A DNA stretch of 64,000 nucleotides from positions 296,281 through 360,280 of the forward strand of contig JAOZOU010000002.1 in assembly GCA_029933125.1 (NCBI GenBank), read 5' to 3'. Positions 36,718 to 46,754 of this stretch are shown here, piece by piece (positions within the stretch are counted from its first letter, which is position 1; every line of letters starts with the position of its first letter). The translations under genes were made by a program, and so were the position numbers. The notes below the pieces were generated by a model. It saw nothing but the letters and a program-made list of their open reading frames with translations. It searched no databases and was not told the origin of the DNA. Source of the stretch: a bacterium. Lineage in GTDB: Bacteria; Arandabacterota; Arandabacteria; Arandabacterales; Arandabacteraceae.

Positions 36718-37302
36718 ATGGGGCTTGTACCTATTGTTGTTGAGCAAACTGGTCGTGGTGAGAGGGCTTACGACATCTTCTCGAGGTTGCTCAAGGACAG
36801 AATCATCTTCATCGGCAGTGCTATAGATGAGAACGTTGTCAATCTCACTATTGCGCAAATGCTTTTTCTTGAGGCTGAGGATCCTGACAAGGATATTTAC
36901 CTTTACATAAACTCACCTGGGGGTGTACTGCCAGCCGGTCTGGCAATCTATGATACTATTCAGTACATCAAGCCGGACGTTGCAACGATATGCATGGGGC
37001 AGGCAGCAAGCCTTGCAGCTCTTATACTTGCGGCAGGAACCAAGGGTAAGCGTTCCGCATTGCCTCATGCTCGCATCATGATTCATCAACCCCTCGGTGG
37101 CAGTCAGGGGCAAGCCGTTGATCTTGAAATCTACACGAGGGAGATATTGACTCTTCGCGAGAGGCTTAATGAGATTCTTGCCAGACATACAGGTCAAAGT
37201 GTTGAGACAATTGCGAGGGATACGGATCGCAACTTCTTTATGTCTGCTGAAGAAGCCAAGGCTTATGGTATAATAGATGAGGTGATATTTAAGAAGAAAT
37301 AG
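36718..37302 (+). CDS. clpP: ATP-dependent Clp protease proteolytic subunit
   Basis: Serine protease that forms a barrel of two heptamers. The 194-residue protein keeps the triad: Ser in [14 protein letters not shown], His in MIHQPLGG and Asp in [16 protein letters not shown] 36718 follows AGGAGG at ideal spacing; a GTG at 36694 overlapping the tig stop would extend it by 8 residues. Its partner clpX follows after 14 bp. Confidence 0.97.
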   Translation: MGLVPIVVEQTGRGERAYDIFSRLLKDRIIFIGSAIDENVVNLTIAQMLFLEAEDPDKDIYLYINSPGGVLPAGLAIYDTIQYIKPDVATICMGQAASLAALILAAGTKGKRSALPHARIMIHQPLGGSQGQAVDLEIYTREILTLRERLNEILARHTGQSVETIARDTDRNFFMSAEEAKAYGIIDEVIFKKK

Positions 37303-37316
37303 ATGGGAGTTGAGTT

Positions 37317-38576
37317 GTGAAGAGGAAAGCTGGTGCTCGTGGCGAAATCGTTTGCTCCTTCTGCGGCAAGAGCAGGGAGGAGGTTTCAAGGCTTGTCTCA
37401 GGACAGAACGTCTATATCTGTAGCGACTGTATAAGACTTTGCAGCACGATCCTTGAAGATGACATTCAGAGCCAGGCTATAGCACCAAGGCGGACACTGC
37501 CTAAGCCTACTGAGATTAAGAAGTTTCTAGACCAGTATGTAATTGGGCAGGAGAAAGCCAAACGAGTTCTTTCGGTCGCTGTCTACAATCACTACAAACG
37601 CATCATGTCTCGTGGGACGAAGGGTGGTGTAGAGGTTGACAAGAGCAACATCCTGCTCATCGGACCAACTGGTGTTGGCAAGACATTGCTTGCAGAGACG
37701 CTTGCACGTTTCCTTCATGTTCCATTCGCTATCGTTGATGCTACTGCCTTCACTGAGGCTGGGTATGTGGGTGAGGATGTTGAGAATATTCTTTCACGGC
37801 TGCTTCAGAATGCCGACTACAATCTTGCAGCTGCTGAAAGAGGAATTGTTTACATCGATGAGATAGACAAGACAGCTCGCAAACAGGATAGCCCATCTAT
37901 TACCAGGGATGTTTCTGGTGAAGGTGTTCAGCAGGCTTTGCTGAAGATACTCGAAGGAACAATTGCCAATGTTCCACCCCAAGGAGGCAGGAAGCATCCT
38001 CAGCAAAGGTTCATTGAGGTCAACACTAAGGACATTCTCTTTATCTGTGGAGGCTCATTCGATGGGCTTGATAAGATCATCGAAAGGAGGCTTAGGAGCA
38101 GCTCCATCGGCTTCGGTGCCGATGTGAGAAGAAAGTCAGAGCGTAAACTTAGCGAGCTCCTTCAGTATGTTGAGCCTGAGGATCTCCTTAAATATGGCTT
38201 CATTCCTGAGCTCGTGGGCAGATTACCTGTTATATGCTCACTTGAAGAGCTCGATGAGGATGCCCTCATTGCGATTCTCACTCAGCCGAAGAATGCCCTT
38301 TGCAAGCAGTATAAGCGAATATTCGAGCTCGAGGGCATCAAACTTGAGTTCGAAGAGAACGCACTGAGAGCTGTGGCTGCTGAAGCCATAAAGCGCAATA
38401 CTGGGGCGAGGGGATTGCGGGCGGTGCTTGAGGAGAAAATGCTTGATCTCATGTTTGAGCTTCCCTCGCGCAAGGATGTCAAGGCTTGCAAGATAACACG
38501 TGATTTCATAGTCTCGAATACCGAACCCGAGCTGGTTATAGCACCTAGCAGGAAGAGCCGCAGGAAGGCTTGCTAG
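37317..38576 (+). CDS. clpX: ATP-dependent Clp protease ATP-binding subunit ClpX
   Basis: AAA+ unfoldase that feeds proteins to ClpP. The 419-residue protein starts with the zinc-binding domain (CSFCGK ... CSDCIRLC), then Walker [16 protein letters not shown], Walker [10 protein letters not shown], the IGFG loop expected to contact ClpP, and the sensor region [12 protein letters not shown]. The start is GTG 37317 after GGGAGTTG. It lies in the tig-clpP-clpX-engB run. Confidence 0.97.
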   Translation: MKRKAGARGEIVCSFCGKSREEVSRLVSGQNVYICSDCIRLCSTILEDDIQSQAIAPRRTLPKPTEIKKFLDQYVIGQEKAKRVLSVAVYNHYKRIMSRGTKGGVEVDKSNILLIGPTGVGKTLLAETLARFLHVPFAIVDATAFTEAGYVGEDVENILSRLLQNADYNLAAAERGIVYIDEIDKTARKQDSPSITRDVSGEGVQQALLKILEGTIANVPPQGGRKHPQQRFIEVNTKDILFICGGSFDGLDKIIERRLRSSSIGFGADVRRKSERKLSELLQYVEPEDLLKYGFIPELVGRLPVICSLEELDEDALIAILTQPKNALCKQYKRIFELEGIKLEFEENALRAVAAEAIKRNTGARGLRAVLEEKMLDLMFELPSRKDVKACKITRDFIVSNTEPELVIAPSRKSRRKAC

Positions 38577-38600
38577 CCTTACCATTTTCCTGGATCCACT

Positions 38601-39173
38601 ATGAAAGTTGAGTTTCTCGGCAGCTTTACGAGTGCAAATTTGCCATCACTACCCTATCCTGAGATAGCTGTGGCTGGCCGGTCAAATGTTGGCAAGTCAT
38701 CATTTGTGAATGCAATCCTCGGCAGGCATAAAATCGCAAGGGTCAGCTCAAAACCGGGTATGACCCGCACCATAAATCTATATCTCTGTGACGGCCACTT
38801 CGTGCTCGCTGACCTACCTGGTTATGGATACTCTCGCGCTCCCAAGTTTGAAAGACAACGCTGGGCACAAGATGTCATGGTTTACTTTAAGAAAAGGGAG
38901 CAACTTAGAGGTTGCGTGCTTCTGGTTGACGTAAGGCATTTTCCCTTTGAGATTGACATTGATGCCTTGAACTGGTTGCGGTCATTTGGCCACGATATCC
39001 TGCTTGTTCTGACGAAGTGTGATAAGATCTGCCGCTCTGAACTAGTACGCGTTGAAAGGGAAATCTCTGGACTCAACTATAACCCTCCAATAGAATCTCT
39101 GATGTTTTCTGCGAAGACACGTCTCGGCAAGAAGGAAGTGATCACTTGGATTCGAAACCGCATCGAAGCTTGA
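38601..39173 (+). CDS. engB: Ribosome-biogenesis GTPase EngB/YsxC
   Basis: Essential GTPase for 50S subunit assembly. The 190-residue protein has G1 GRSNVGKSSFVNAIL, the G2/switch region KPGMTRTINLY, G3 DLPGYGYSRAP and G4 TKCDK, in TRAFAC/TrmE order. It starts at ATG 38601 after clpX, the usual neighbour. The last 28 bp overlap the following aminotransferase gene. Confidence 0.95.
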   Translation: MKVEFLGSFTSANLPSLPYPEIAVAGRSNVGKSSFVNAILGRHKIARVSSKPGMTRTINLYLCDGHFVLADLPGYGYSRAPKFERQRWAQDVMVYFKKREQLRGCVLLVDVRHFPFEIDIDALNWLRSFGHDILLVLTKCDKICRSELVRVEREISGLNYNPPIESLMFSAKTRLGKKEVITWIRNRIEA

Positions 39174-40306
39174 ATCTGTTTACCCCGGGACCAGTCAATC
39201 TTTCAAGAGCTGCCCTTGAGGGTCTCGGAGCTCCAACGATTCACCACAGGATGGAGGAATTTGAAGCCCTTTACGGCTCATTTCGCGAAGATCTAAGGGT
39301 AGCCTTCAGGTGTTCAGGGGAGGTGGCCGTACTTACGACCTCAGGCACGGGGGGTATGGAAGCGGCTGTCGCCTGTCTTCTTAGAAGTGGCGAGAAAGCC
39401 CTGATTCCAGTCTCAGGGAAGTTCAGCGAGCGCTGGGCAAATCTCTGCGGGATCTATGGGGTTCGACCAGTCGTAGTTGAAATTGGAGCTGGATTAAGTC
39501 CCGGGCCCGAGGAAATAGAGACTAATCTTAAGACCCATGACGTCTCCTCGGTTCTCCTCACCCATTGTGAGACTTCAACCGCGGCGCTTACAGATCTCAA
39601 GGCGATAGCTGAAGTGGTAAGAGAAGCCTCGAAGAGGCAAGGACGCGAGATAACGATCATAGTTGATTGCATCTCCACTTTTTGTGTTGATGAACTGATG
39701 ATGGAAGCTTGGGATCTTGACTGTTGCATAAGCTGTTCCCAGAAGGGATTGCTTTCTCCACCCGGACTTGCTGTGGTTGCTCTGAACCAAAAGGCAATGG
39801 ATCTGCTTAAACGCAATAGCCCAAAGGCATATTATCTTAATCTCGCAAACTATGTAGGCGGCAACTATTATCCCTTTACTCCAGCCGTCAATGTAATCAA
39901 AGCTGCATATAGTTCGCTTCACCAAATCCTGTCAGTTGGTCTTGACAATGTATGGCGGCACTACAAGGAGGTTTCAGGTGCAATAAGTGATCTTCTCATC
40001 TCAGCAGGTTTTAGGCCTGTTGCTAAGGTGCACGGTAATGCTGTCGTTGCTTTCTGGTCAGCAAGTGTGGATCCCATAAAGTTGGGAACAATGCTCAGGC
40101 AACGTCATGGTATTGTCATTGCTCAGGGTCAGGCAGATCTGCGTGGTAGGATCTTCCGTATATCACCACTTGGGAAAAACGCCGGCGATCTCGAAGCTCT
40201 CGGTATCGCACTGGCAGAGATTCTGGGGGCCTTCGGGAGGGAAATCAAAGCTAACAGTCTCGAGCACTATAAGAAAGTGGTGGGAAGGGAGAAGGTCAGA
40301 TGGTGA
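39146..40306 (+). CDS. Class V aminotransferase, alanine-glyoxylate/serine-pyruvate type
   Basis: PLP enzyme of 386 residues. N-terminal FTPGPVNLSRAALEGLG, the TSGTGGMEAAVACLL loop and the PLP Lys in CSQKGLLSPPGLA match the alanine-glyoxylate / serine-pyruvate / serine-glyoxylate group. The start is TTG 39146 after GAAGGAAG, inside the engB 3-prime end; a second TTG at 39170 is possible. The gene overlaps purA by 7 bp. Substrate pair not determinable; a role in serine or glycine metabolism fits purine synthesis next door. Confidence 0.9.
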   Translation: MDSKPHRSLNLFTPGPVNLSRAALEGLGAPTIHHRMEEFEALYGSFREDLRVAFRCSGEVAVLTTSGTGGMEAAVACLLRSGEKALIPVSGKFSERWANLCGIYGVRPVVVEIGAGLSPGPEEIETNLKTHDVSSVLLTHCETSTAALTDLKAIAEVVREASKRQGREITIIVDCISTFCVDELMMEAWDLDCCISCSQKGLLSPPGLAVVALNQKAMDLLKRNSPKAYYLNLANYVGGNYYPFTPAVNVIKAAYSSLHQILSVGLDNVWRHYKEVSGAISDLLISAGFRPVAKVHGNAVVAFWSASVDPIKLGTMLRQRHGIVIAQGQADLRGRIFRISPLGKNAGDLEALGIALAEILGAFGREIKANSLEHYKKVVGREKVRW

Positions 40307-41556
40307 CAGCTGTTTTGGGCTTACAGTGGGGCGATGAAGGAAAGGGCAAGATCGTTGATGCCCTGTGTGAGGAAGCGGATGTCGCAGTCAGGTGCCAGGG
40401 TGGTGCCAATGCTGGACACACAGTTGTCATAGAGGGCACAAAGCACGTTCTCCATCTCATACCCTCTGGCATCCTTCGTGCCAATACCTATTGCGTGATT
40501 GCTGATGGGGTTGTTGTAGATCTCGATGTCCTGAGTGAGGAGATCAACCGGCTCAGGTCCCTTGGATTGGAAGTTTTGGATAGGCTCGCTGTCTCTATGA
40601 GGGCTCATGTCGTCCTGCCACTCCACAGGCGCATCGAGGCAATTCATGAGGAGGCAAGAGGCAAGGAGAGAATAGGCACAACTGGGCGGGGCATTGGGCC
40701 ATGCTACAGCGATAAGGCTGCCCGTTTAGGCATTCGCATCTGTGATGTGCTTCAACGTGACTCCCTGGCTGGAAAGATCAAAGCCCTTTACGAGGCGCAC
40801 GGCTTCAATGGAACTCAGGCAGATGAAGAAATTGAGAGGACGCTTGGCTATCTTAGCAGGTTTGCTGATCTTATGCGAAGGGTTGGCAAAGATACTCATG
40901 TCATCCTTGCTGAGGCTCTCGCTTCGGGCAAAAGCATTCTTCTTGAAGGTTCACAGGGTTTTATGCTTGATCTTGATCATGGAACCTATCCCTATGTGAC
41001 GTCTTGTAATACTGGTATTCACGGGCTTCTTACTGGCTCAGGTCTCCCTCCAGGTGCACTCACGAAGGTGGTCGGGGTGGCAAAAGCTTATGTTACCCGA
41101 GTGGGTGCAGGACCCTTCCCAACTCAGATGGAAGAACCCTTCCAAAGCCAGGTCAGGGAGAGGGGACAGGAATTTGGCGCAACGACCGGCCGCCCTCGGC
41201 GTTGTGGCTGGCTTGACCTTGTCGCATTGAGATATGCCTGCAGAACGAACGGTATTACCTCACTGGCAATAACAAAGCTCGATACCCTTGGTGGAATCGA
41301 AATCCTTAAAGTATGCACAGCATACAAGTACGGAGGGAAAATCTTTGATGTTCCACCTCCAAGTGCAGGTATCCTGAGCCATTGTATCCCTCAATACAAG
41401 CAGGTTGACCCATGGCGAGATCTTGGCACGCTGAGCTGCTTTGATGACTTGCCTCGTGAAGCCAAAGCTTACCTTGCGCTCATAGAGGAATGGACAGACT
41501 CACGGGTGGAAGTTGTTTCAACAGGTGCGGAAAGGGCGAGTATTCTCAGGGCTTAG
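40300..41556 (+). CDS. purA: Adenylosuccinate synthetase
   Basis: Makes adenylosuccinate from IMP, aspartate and GTP, the first step to AMP. The 418-residue protein has the P-loop-like LQWGDEGKGKIVD, the catalytic His in NAGHTVV, GTTGRGIGPCYSDKA, and the GTP guanine-site KLDTLGG. ATG 40300 follows GGGAGAAGG and overlaps the aminotransferase stop. tRNA-Lys(TTT) follows with its own promoter beginning 3 bp after the stop. Confidence 0.97.
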   Translation: MVTAVLGLQWGDEGKGKIVDALCEEADVAVRCQGGANAGHTVVIEGTKHVLHLIPSGILRANTYCVIADGVVVDLDVLSEEINRLRSLGLEVLDRLAVSMRAHVVLPLHRRIEAIHEEARGKERIGTTGRGIGPCYSDKAARLGIRICDVLQRDSLAGKIKALYEAHGFNGTQADEEIERTLGYLSRFADLMRRVGKDTHVILAEALASGKSILLEGSQGFMLDLDHGTYPYVTSCNTGIHGLLTGSGLPPGALTKVVGVAKAYVTRVGAGPFPTQMEEPFQSQVRERGQEFGATTGRPRRCGWLDLVALRYACRTNGITSLAITKLDTLGGIEILKVCTAYKYGGKIFDVPPPSAGILSHCIPQYKQVDPWRDLGTLSCFDDLPREAKAYLALIEEWTDSRVEVVSTGAERASILRA

Positions 41557-41559
41557 CAA

Positions 41560-41588
41560 TTGACTTGGTGAAAGTTATCCTTTAGATT
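41560..41588 (+). promoter_or_regulatory. Promoter of tRNA-Lys(TTT)
   Basis: TTGACT at 41560-41565, 17-bp spacer, TAGATT at 41583-41588; the tRNA starts 12 bp later. Confidence 0.65.
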
Positions 41589-41599
41589 TGGCATTGGTC

Positions 41600-41675
41600 G
41601 AGCGTGTAGCTCAGTCGGTAGAGCACCTGCCTTTTAAGCAGGAAGTCCTGGGTTCGATTCCCAGCACGCTCACCA
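41600..41675 (+). tRNA. tRNA-Lys (anticodon TTT)
   Basis: A 76-nt gene with acceptor GAGCGTG/CACGCTC, anticodon stem CCTGC/GCAGG, loop CTTTTAA, T-loop TTCGATT and an encoded CCA. A run of eight T (41677-41684) follows directly and could end the transcript. Confidence 0.97.
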
Positions 41676-41722
41676 GTTTTTTTTCCACTCATAGCACATC
41701 GAGGTGTCCAGATTTCCTTCAA

Positions 41723-41751
41723 TTGAGATTTCCACCCAAAAAGACTATCAT
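41723..41751 (+). promoter_or_regulatory. Sigma-70 type promoter of kinase/sigma-54 activator gene
   Basis: TTGAGA at 41723-41728, 17-bp spacer, TATCAT at 41746-41751. The ATG lies 20 bp after the -10 with GGGAG between. This suggests housekeeping expression of the regulator itself. Confidence 0.55.
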
Positions 41752-41771
41752 GTTGATGACAGGGAGTTACG

Positions 41772-44700
41772 ATGGGTTACAGGTTTATTCGCAAGTTGGG
41801 AAAGGGTGCCTTTGGTGAGGTATTCGAGGCAGTTGACCAATCTGGCCAGAGGTACGCCGTCAAGGTATCAAGTTCTGATGAAGTTGCAAGGCGCAGGCTC
41901 AGATCCCAATTTGCCTACCTCGCAAGAACGCATCACCAGCGCATAGTAAGCGTCTACGAATTTGATGCTCTTGCACCACAGGGTTCCATGATGGTTACTG
42001 AGCTCGTAACAGGTGAGGATCTAAGATCTTACGTGGAAGCCTTTGGTGAGCAACACCTCTTAGAGATTGTTGCGAAGATTCTTGATGCTCTTCGCTATCT
42101 TCACAGTATCGGACGCATTCATGGTGATATCAAGCCCAGCAGCATCCTCATCACGCACAAAGACGGTCAGCTGGATGTGAAACTCATCGATGCAGGCTTT
42201 GAAACTCAATCGTCGTCACTTAGCGACCTGCAAGGTACACCCGCCTATCTTGCTCCCGAGATAATAAGGAACACAAGACCTGATGGGAGGAGTGATCTCT
42301 ATTCGTTGGGTATGACTCTTTATGAGATCCTCTCGGGCAGTTTACCTTTTGACACATCTGACATAAATCGTATTCTCTCATACCACCTTGACGTCCCACC
42401 CGATCTTGAAGCAATTGAGAAAAGATCACCAGCCTGGGCAACCTTCCTGCGAGGGCTTCTTGAGAAGGAACCTTCACGAAGGTATAGCAGTGCAATTCAT
42501 GCTGGCTATGAGCTGGAACGACTGCATTCTGCACCTGGAATCTTCTCGCGCAACCTTCTCCCTGCCTATGCTGCTCAATTTGTCGGAGCTGATCAGATTG
42601 AAAGCCTGGCAAATGATCTTATCGGGGGTAAGGTGCGTTTCATTGTTGTCGATGGCACAAATCTATCAGGTGTATCGCGCACGCTTCGGGAGCTTACGAT
42701 CCACCTGCTTGAGCATGGCTACAGGGTTCATCATTTGCTATCGAGGTCGAGTGATTCACTCTTGATCCAACTCCTCAGGATAGGCTCGAAGGATGAGGCG
42801 CTACGCTCGGGAGCTATCCCGACCGGCAGGCATGAAATCGTGGCTTCAATCTTTGATCATCTTATGAAACTCCCTAAGGATGGGAGAAAGCACATCGTGG
42901 CGATTGACGATGCAGATGTGAGAGAGGAAGAGGTAACCAAAATAATAGAGATCCTCGATGAACTTCCGCAGAATGTGCAGGCTGTCATAGGCTGCCATGG
43001 TTTTGAGCATTGGAAGGCAAAACGCTTAGCCGACTATGGAGCGGTGTTCAAGCTCGAGCCTCTTGATCTTAAGAAAACTCGCACGATGATCCAATCCATC
43101 CTTGGTAGCGTCCGGGTTCCTGAGAAACTTGTTGAAGCCATTTACAACGTTGGCTATGGCTATCCAGGCACGATGGATCTCATCTTGAGATATCTTCTCA
43201 ACTCGGGTCACATCGGTTTTTCCATTGACAGGGAAGATCTCACAGTTGAGTGGGATGGGAGTATAAAGTCACCTGACATAGAGGAACAGCTGCAGCACTG
43301 GCTTGGCACGCTCTCCTCGGATGCGCAGAGCGTGCTCTTTGCAATTGCAGTCGCAAGGGGACGGATCGAGCGCACCATTCTCGAGAAAATCTATGGAGAT
43401 GAAAGCGTCTCAAAAGCTACTGAGGAATTACGCAACAAGGGACTCGTGATTGAGTTTGAGCGACGATCCAGGATTGCCCTCATCCACGGTTTAATGGAAG
43501 ACCCCCTTCGGCGATTGTGTCCACCCGAGGTCTTCTCAGAGGTCGGAAGAAAGATTTATGAGCTGCTTGAGCGCATGCCTCGCTCTCCATGGGATAATCT
43601 TAGGCTGGGTATGCTGCTGTGGTCACTTGGTAAGGGGGAAGATGCGCTCGAGTATCTTATTGAAGCCGGTCGCGATCTTTCCTCGATTTCTCCAATTGAT
43701 GCCATGCTTGCCTATGAGACTGCACTTGAGTGCACTTCGAAGGAAACTCTCAAGGCGAGCATCCATGAAAAGATTGGCGATACTGCGCTAGCAACCAATG
43801 ATCTCGATATGGCATTGCAGCATTTTGAGATCGCAAGTCCCGTGCTTGCACCAGCACGGCGCAAGCTCGCATGGGCAAAAGCATTAAAGGGAGCCACAGA
43901 AGAGGCAATTGAAATCCTTAAGGCCTGTGAAAGAGATGCATCCTCAAGAGATGATCTCAGTGAATTGGCCCGCATAAAGGCTGACCTTGGCTATGTATAT
44001 GTGCTTGGAGGTGAGATTGAAGAAGCACTCAAGGCGCTAACCAGGGCAGCTGCTATCTTCTCCAAGCTAGGGCTTCCTGGTGAGGAGGCAAGAGCCTATA
44101 ACAGGATGGGTGTTGCTCGGATGAAGGCGGGTAACTTCAAGGAGGCTTTGATTGCATATAGATCGGCAACGGAGGCTTTCAGGAAAGCCGAGGATCAAAG
44201 GCGCGCAGCGCTGGCTGCTGTTAATGAAGCTCTATGTTTGAGAAAGGATATGAAGCTTGCTGAAGCAAGCCACTTGATTCGTGAATCGATTGCTATCCTC
44301 GAGAATGAGAGAGCACCCTATGAGAGAGCAAGCTGTTATCAGGCGCATGCTCTTGTACTGCTTGATCTTGGTGAGCTCGATCAGGCTGAGCAAGCTGCAA
44401 AGTATGCTCTCAAGATAAACAGGAGTCTGGGAGTTGCCACGGGAGTGGTAAGCTCCACCCTTATGGTTGCGGGTGTGGAGCTTGAACGTGGCAACTGGCA
44501 TTCAGCGCAAAAACTCATCACTACCGTTTTGAAAGGGAAGGGTCTCACTGCCTATCAACTTGCAATCGCGACGCGCTACCTTGCAAGGGTCAGAGCCTTG
44601 CAGGGAAAGATTGATGAGGCTACCGATCTAGTTGAGGAAAGTTTGAGTTATGCATCCGTGGCTAAAGATACCGAGGGCAAGGGGCAAGCCTTGCTGGAAA

Positions 44701-46706
44701 TGGCAAACATTTGTCTCAAGAGCAAACGCTATGGAGAGGCAGCAGAGACGGCCTTGCAAGCAAGAGCGATTCTTGCGCTTGCTCCATCACCTCTCTATTC
44801 TTTTATCACACAAACATTGCTGGGTGAGGTTCTTGCCCTATCGGATAAGCCCGGGGACGGTCTCAGCGAACTTCTCATTGCAAAGGATGTGTGGGAGCAT
44901 TTTCCAAAGTCACTCCATTTAGGGCGTACCTATAAGGCTTTGGCGACTGTTTACTGCCTCATTGGCGATCAGGCATCCTACTGGAAATATGTACTTGCAG
45001 CTATGGAGATCTTCTCTACAGCGGGGGCCCGCTATGATTTCGGTGTCTGCTTGCTCGATGCAGGTGAGGTTGCCCTGAGTGAAGCTAAGTTTGTCAGGGC
45101 GGGCAAATACCTTAGAGAAGCAAGTCATGTTTTTGAGGGACTGGGAATCGATGATCTTAGAGAAAAGGCGGTGGAAATGATGGAAAAGGTTGGAAGCCAT
45201 GACATTGAGTCATCAGCTATCGCATCCCTGAGTAGCATTTCAAAGATTCTCAGCTCGAGTAGAGATCTCACGAGTGTCCTCAACTCTGCTATGGATCTCG
45301 CCGTCGAGTACCTTGGTGCCGAAAGAGGGGTCTTGCTTTTGATTGATGAGGTCACGGATGAACTCAAACCAATCGTCGAGAGGCGTATGGACAGCGAGTC
45401 AATCAAAGATGCACTTGACATCAGTCGGACCATAGTTGAGGAGGTAAGATCCACACGCGAGCCTGTCATTTCAGCCGATGCGACAAAGGATCCCCGTTTC
45501 ACTGCGAGCAAGAGTATAGCAATGCACAACATAAAGTCAGTCATGTCATTGCCGCTTAAGGTAGATGAGGAGCTGCTTGGCATAATCTACCTCGACAGTC
45601 GGAGCGTTCCCGCCACATTTACTGATCTTGAGAAGGCTTTTGTTGACGCTTTTGCCAATCAGGTTGCTCTGGCGATTGCCAATGCCCGCTACTTCGGCAA
45701 GCTGCATGATCACTGTGTTGATCTTAGAGTGAGAGCAGGGGAGAGGTACAGCTTTGCCAACATCGTAGGGCCGGGCAAACGCATGCAAGAGATATTCAGG
45801 CAAGTTGAAAAAGCCGCCAAGAGTAAGATAACCATCCTCATAACGGGTGAAAGCGGAACGGGCAAAGAACTTATCGCCGGTCTAATCCACGAGCTCAGCC
45901 CTCGTGAGGAAAAGCCATATGTGATTGTAGATCTTGCAGCGATCTCGAAGGACTTGCTCGAGACTGAGCTTTTCGGCATCGAGAAAAAGGTTGCCACGGG
46001 TGTGGCTGCAAGGCCAGGCGTCTTTGAAAGAGCCAATGGTGGAACGATATTCCTCGATGAGATTGGTGATATGCCTCTTGAGACGCAGATGAAGGTGCTT
46101 CGGGTTTTGGCAGAGCAACAGTTTACACGAGTCGGAGGAGCAAAGGTCATAAGAGTCGATGTGAGAGTAATAAGTGCCACCAACAAGGACCTTAAGGGGA
46201 TGATGGATAAGGGGCTTTTCAGATCTGATCTTTACTACAGGCTCAATGCGATGCAAATCCATCTTCCACCTTTGAGGGATAGGCTAGAGGATCTACCTGC
46301 CCTTATAGCCCATTTCCTGAGAAAGTACACAGCTCAGAATGCCAAGCCCTCCATGGAGATTTCCAGTGAAGCTCTTGAAGTTCTCAAATCGTACTGGTGG
46401 CCTGGCAATGTACGTGAGCTTGAGAAATGCATTGAGCATGCGGTTGTTGTTGCCGAGGGAAGGTTGATCGGTATAGAGCATATACCACGCGAAATTGTTG
46501 ACAATGTGAGAATTGCAGGTACTACCGCCAGGGTGAGGAAAGCAGGGGGTGCGACTTTACCCGAGGCAGTTCAGACCCTCGAGAAAGAGATGATCCTCGA
46601 TGCTCTGCGCAGGACTGGAAATGTCAAAACAAGAGCAGCTGAGCTCCTTGGCATCCACGAAAGTACCCTCCGTAAGAAGCTCAAAGCCTACCACATTGAG
46701 GAGTAG
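41772..46706 (+). CDS. Ser/Thr kinase - ATPase - TPR - GAF - sigma-54 AAA+ - Fis fusion regulator
   Basis: A 1644-residue fusion. Residues 1-255 are a Hanks-type kinase: LGKGAFGEVF loop, Lys31 in YAVK, catalytic Asp119 in HGDIKP, metal Asp140 in DAG (instead of DFG), and LAPE; it looks active. About 270-520 is an AAA_16-like region whose P-loop lacks the Lys (GTNLSGVSRT). About 640-1130 holds TPR repeats and 1150-1310 a GAF domain. From about 1335 comes a sigma-54 activator AAA+: Walker A GESGTGKE (Lys1365) and Walker B IFLDEIGDM, but KVATGV (1406-1411) in place of GAFTGA. A Fis helix-turn-helix ends the protein (GNVKTRAAELLGIHESTLRKK). The front half resembles PknK/HstK-type sensors. It likely senses a signal by kinase, TPR and GAF and controls sigma-54 promoters nearby. 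Confidence 0.9.
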   Translation: MGYRFIRKLGKGAFGEVFEAVDQSGQRYAVKVSSSDEVARRRLRSQFAYLARTHHQRIVSVYEFDALAPQGSMMVTELVTGEDLRSYVEAFGEQHLLEIVAKILDALRYLHSIGRIHGDIKPSSILITHKDGQLDVKLIDAGFETQSSSLSDLQGTPAYLAPEIIRNTRPDGRSDLYSLGMTLYEILSGSLPFDTSDINRILSYHLDVPPDLEAIEKRSPAWATFLRGLLEKEPSRRYSSAIHAGYELERLHSAPGIFSRNLLPAYAAQFVGADQIESLANDLIGGKVRFIVVDGTNLSGVSRTLRELTIHLLEHGYRVHHLLSRSSDSLLIQLLRIGSKDEALRSGAIPTGRHEIVASIFDHLMKLPKDGRKHIVAIDDADVREEEVTKIIEILDELPQNVQAVIGCHGFEHWKAKRLADYGAVFKLEPLDLKKTRTMIQSILGSVRVPEKLVEAIYNVGYGYPGTMDLILRYLLNSGHIGFSIDREDLTVEWDGSIKSPDIEEQLQHWLGTLSSDAQSVLFAIAVARGRIERTILEKIYGDESVSKATEELRNKGLVIEFERRSRIALIHGLMEDPLRRLCPPEVFSEVGRKIYELLERMPRSPWDNLRLGMLLWSLGKGEDALEYLIEAGRDLSSISPIDAMLAYETALECTSKETLKASIHEKIGDTALATNDLDMALQHFEIASPVLAPARRKLAWAKALKGATEEAIEILKACERDASSRDDLSELARIKADLGYVYVLGGEIEEALKALTRAAAIFSKLGLPGEEARAYNRMGVARMKAGNFKEALIAYRSATEAFRKAEDQRRAALAAVNEALCLRKDMKLAEASHLIRESIAILENERAPYERASCYQAHALVLLDLGELDQAEQAAKYALKINRSLGVATGVVSSTLMVAGVELERGNWHSAQKLITTVLKGKGLTAYQLAIATRYLARVRALQGKIDEATDLVEESLSYASVAKDTEGKGQALLEMANICLKSKRYGEAAETALQARAILALAPSPLYSFITQTLLGEVLALSDKPGDGLSELLIAKDVWEHFPKSLHLGRTYKALATVYCLIGDQASYWKYVLAAMEIFSTAGARYDFGVCLLDAGEVALSEAKFVRAGKYLREASHVFEGLGIDDLREKAVEMMEKVGSHDIESSAIASLSSISKILSSSRDLTSVLNSAMDLAVEYLGAERGVLLLIDEVTDELKPIVERRMDSESIKDALDISRTIVEEVRSTREPVISADATKDPRFTASKSIAMHNIKSVMSLPLKVDEELLGIIYLDSRSVPATFTDLEKAFVDAFANQVALAIANARYFGKLHDHCVDLRVRAGERYSFANIVGPGKRMQEIFRQVEKAAKSKITILITGESGTGKELIAGLIHELSPREEKPYVIVDLAAISKDLLETELFGIEKKVATGVAARPGVFERANGGTIFLDEIGDMPLETQMKVLRVLAEQQFTRVGGAKVIRVDVRVISATNKDLKGMMDKGLFRSDLYYRLNAMQIHLPPLRDRLEDLPALIAHFLRKYTAQNAKPSMEISSEALEVLKSYWWPGNVRELEKCIEHAVVVAEGRLIGIEHIPREIVDNVRIAGTTARVRKAGGATLPEAVQTLEKEMILDALRRTGNVKTRAAELLGIHESTLRKKLKAYHIEE

Positions 46707-46738
46707 AACTCACCAGTTCCTTCGTATGTTTGGCCGAT

Positions 46739-46754
46739 TCGTATCTTTGTACGA
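46739..46754 (+). promoter_or_regulatory. Palindromic candidate activator site 1
   Basis: TCGTA, 6 bases, TACGA. The same arms with the same spacing recur at 46906-46921. It lies about 300 bp upstream of the predicted -24/-12 start site, a normal enhancer distance for a Fis-type activator. A half site TCGTATG lies just upstream. Confidence 0.55.

Noticed and set aside
41677-41684. Hairpin-dependent terminator after tRNA-Lys
   Set aside because: Only a T-run is present, with no stem apart from the tRNA itself. I mention it in the tRNA entry and do not list it as a terminator.
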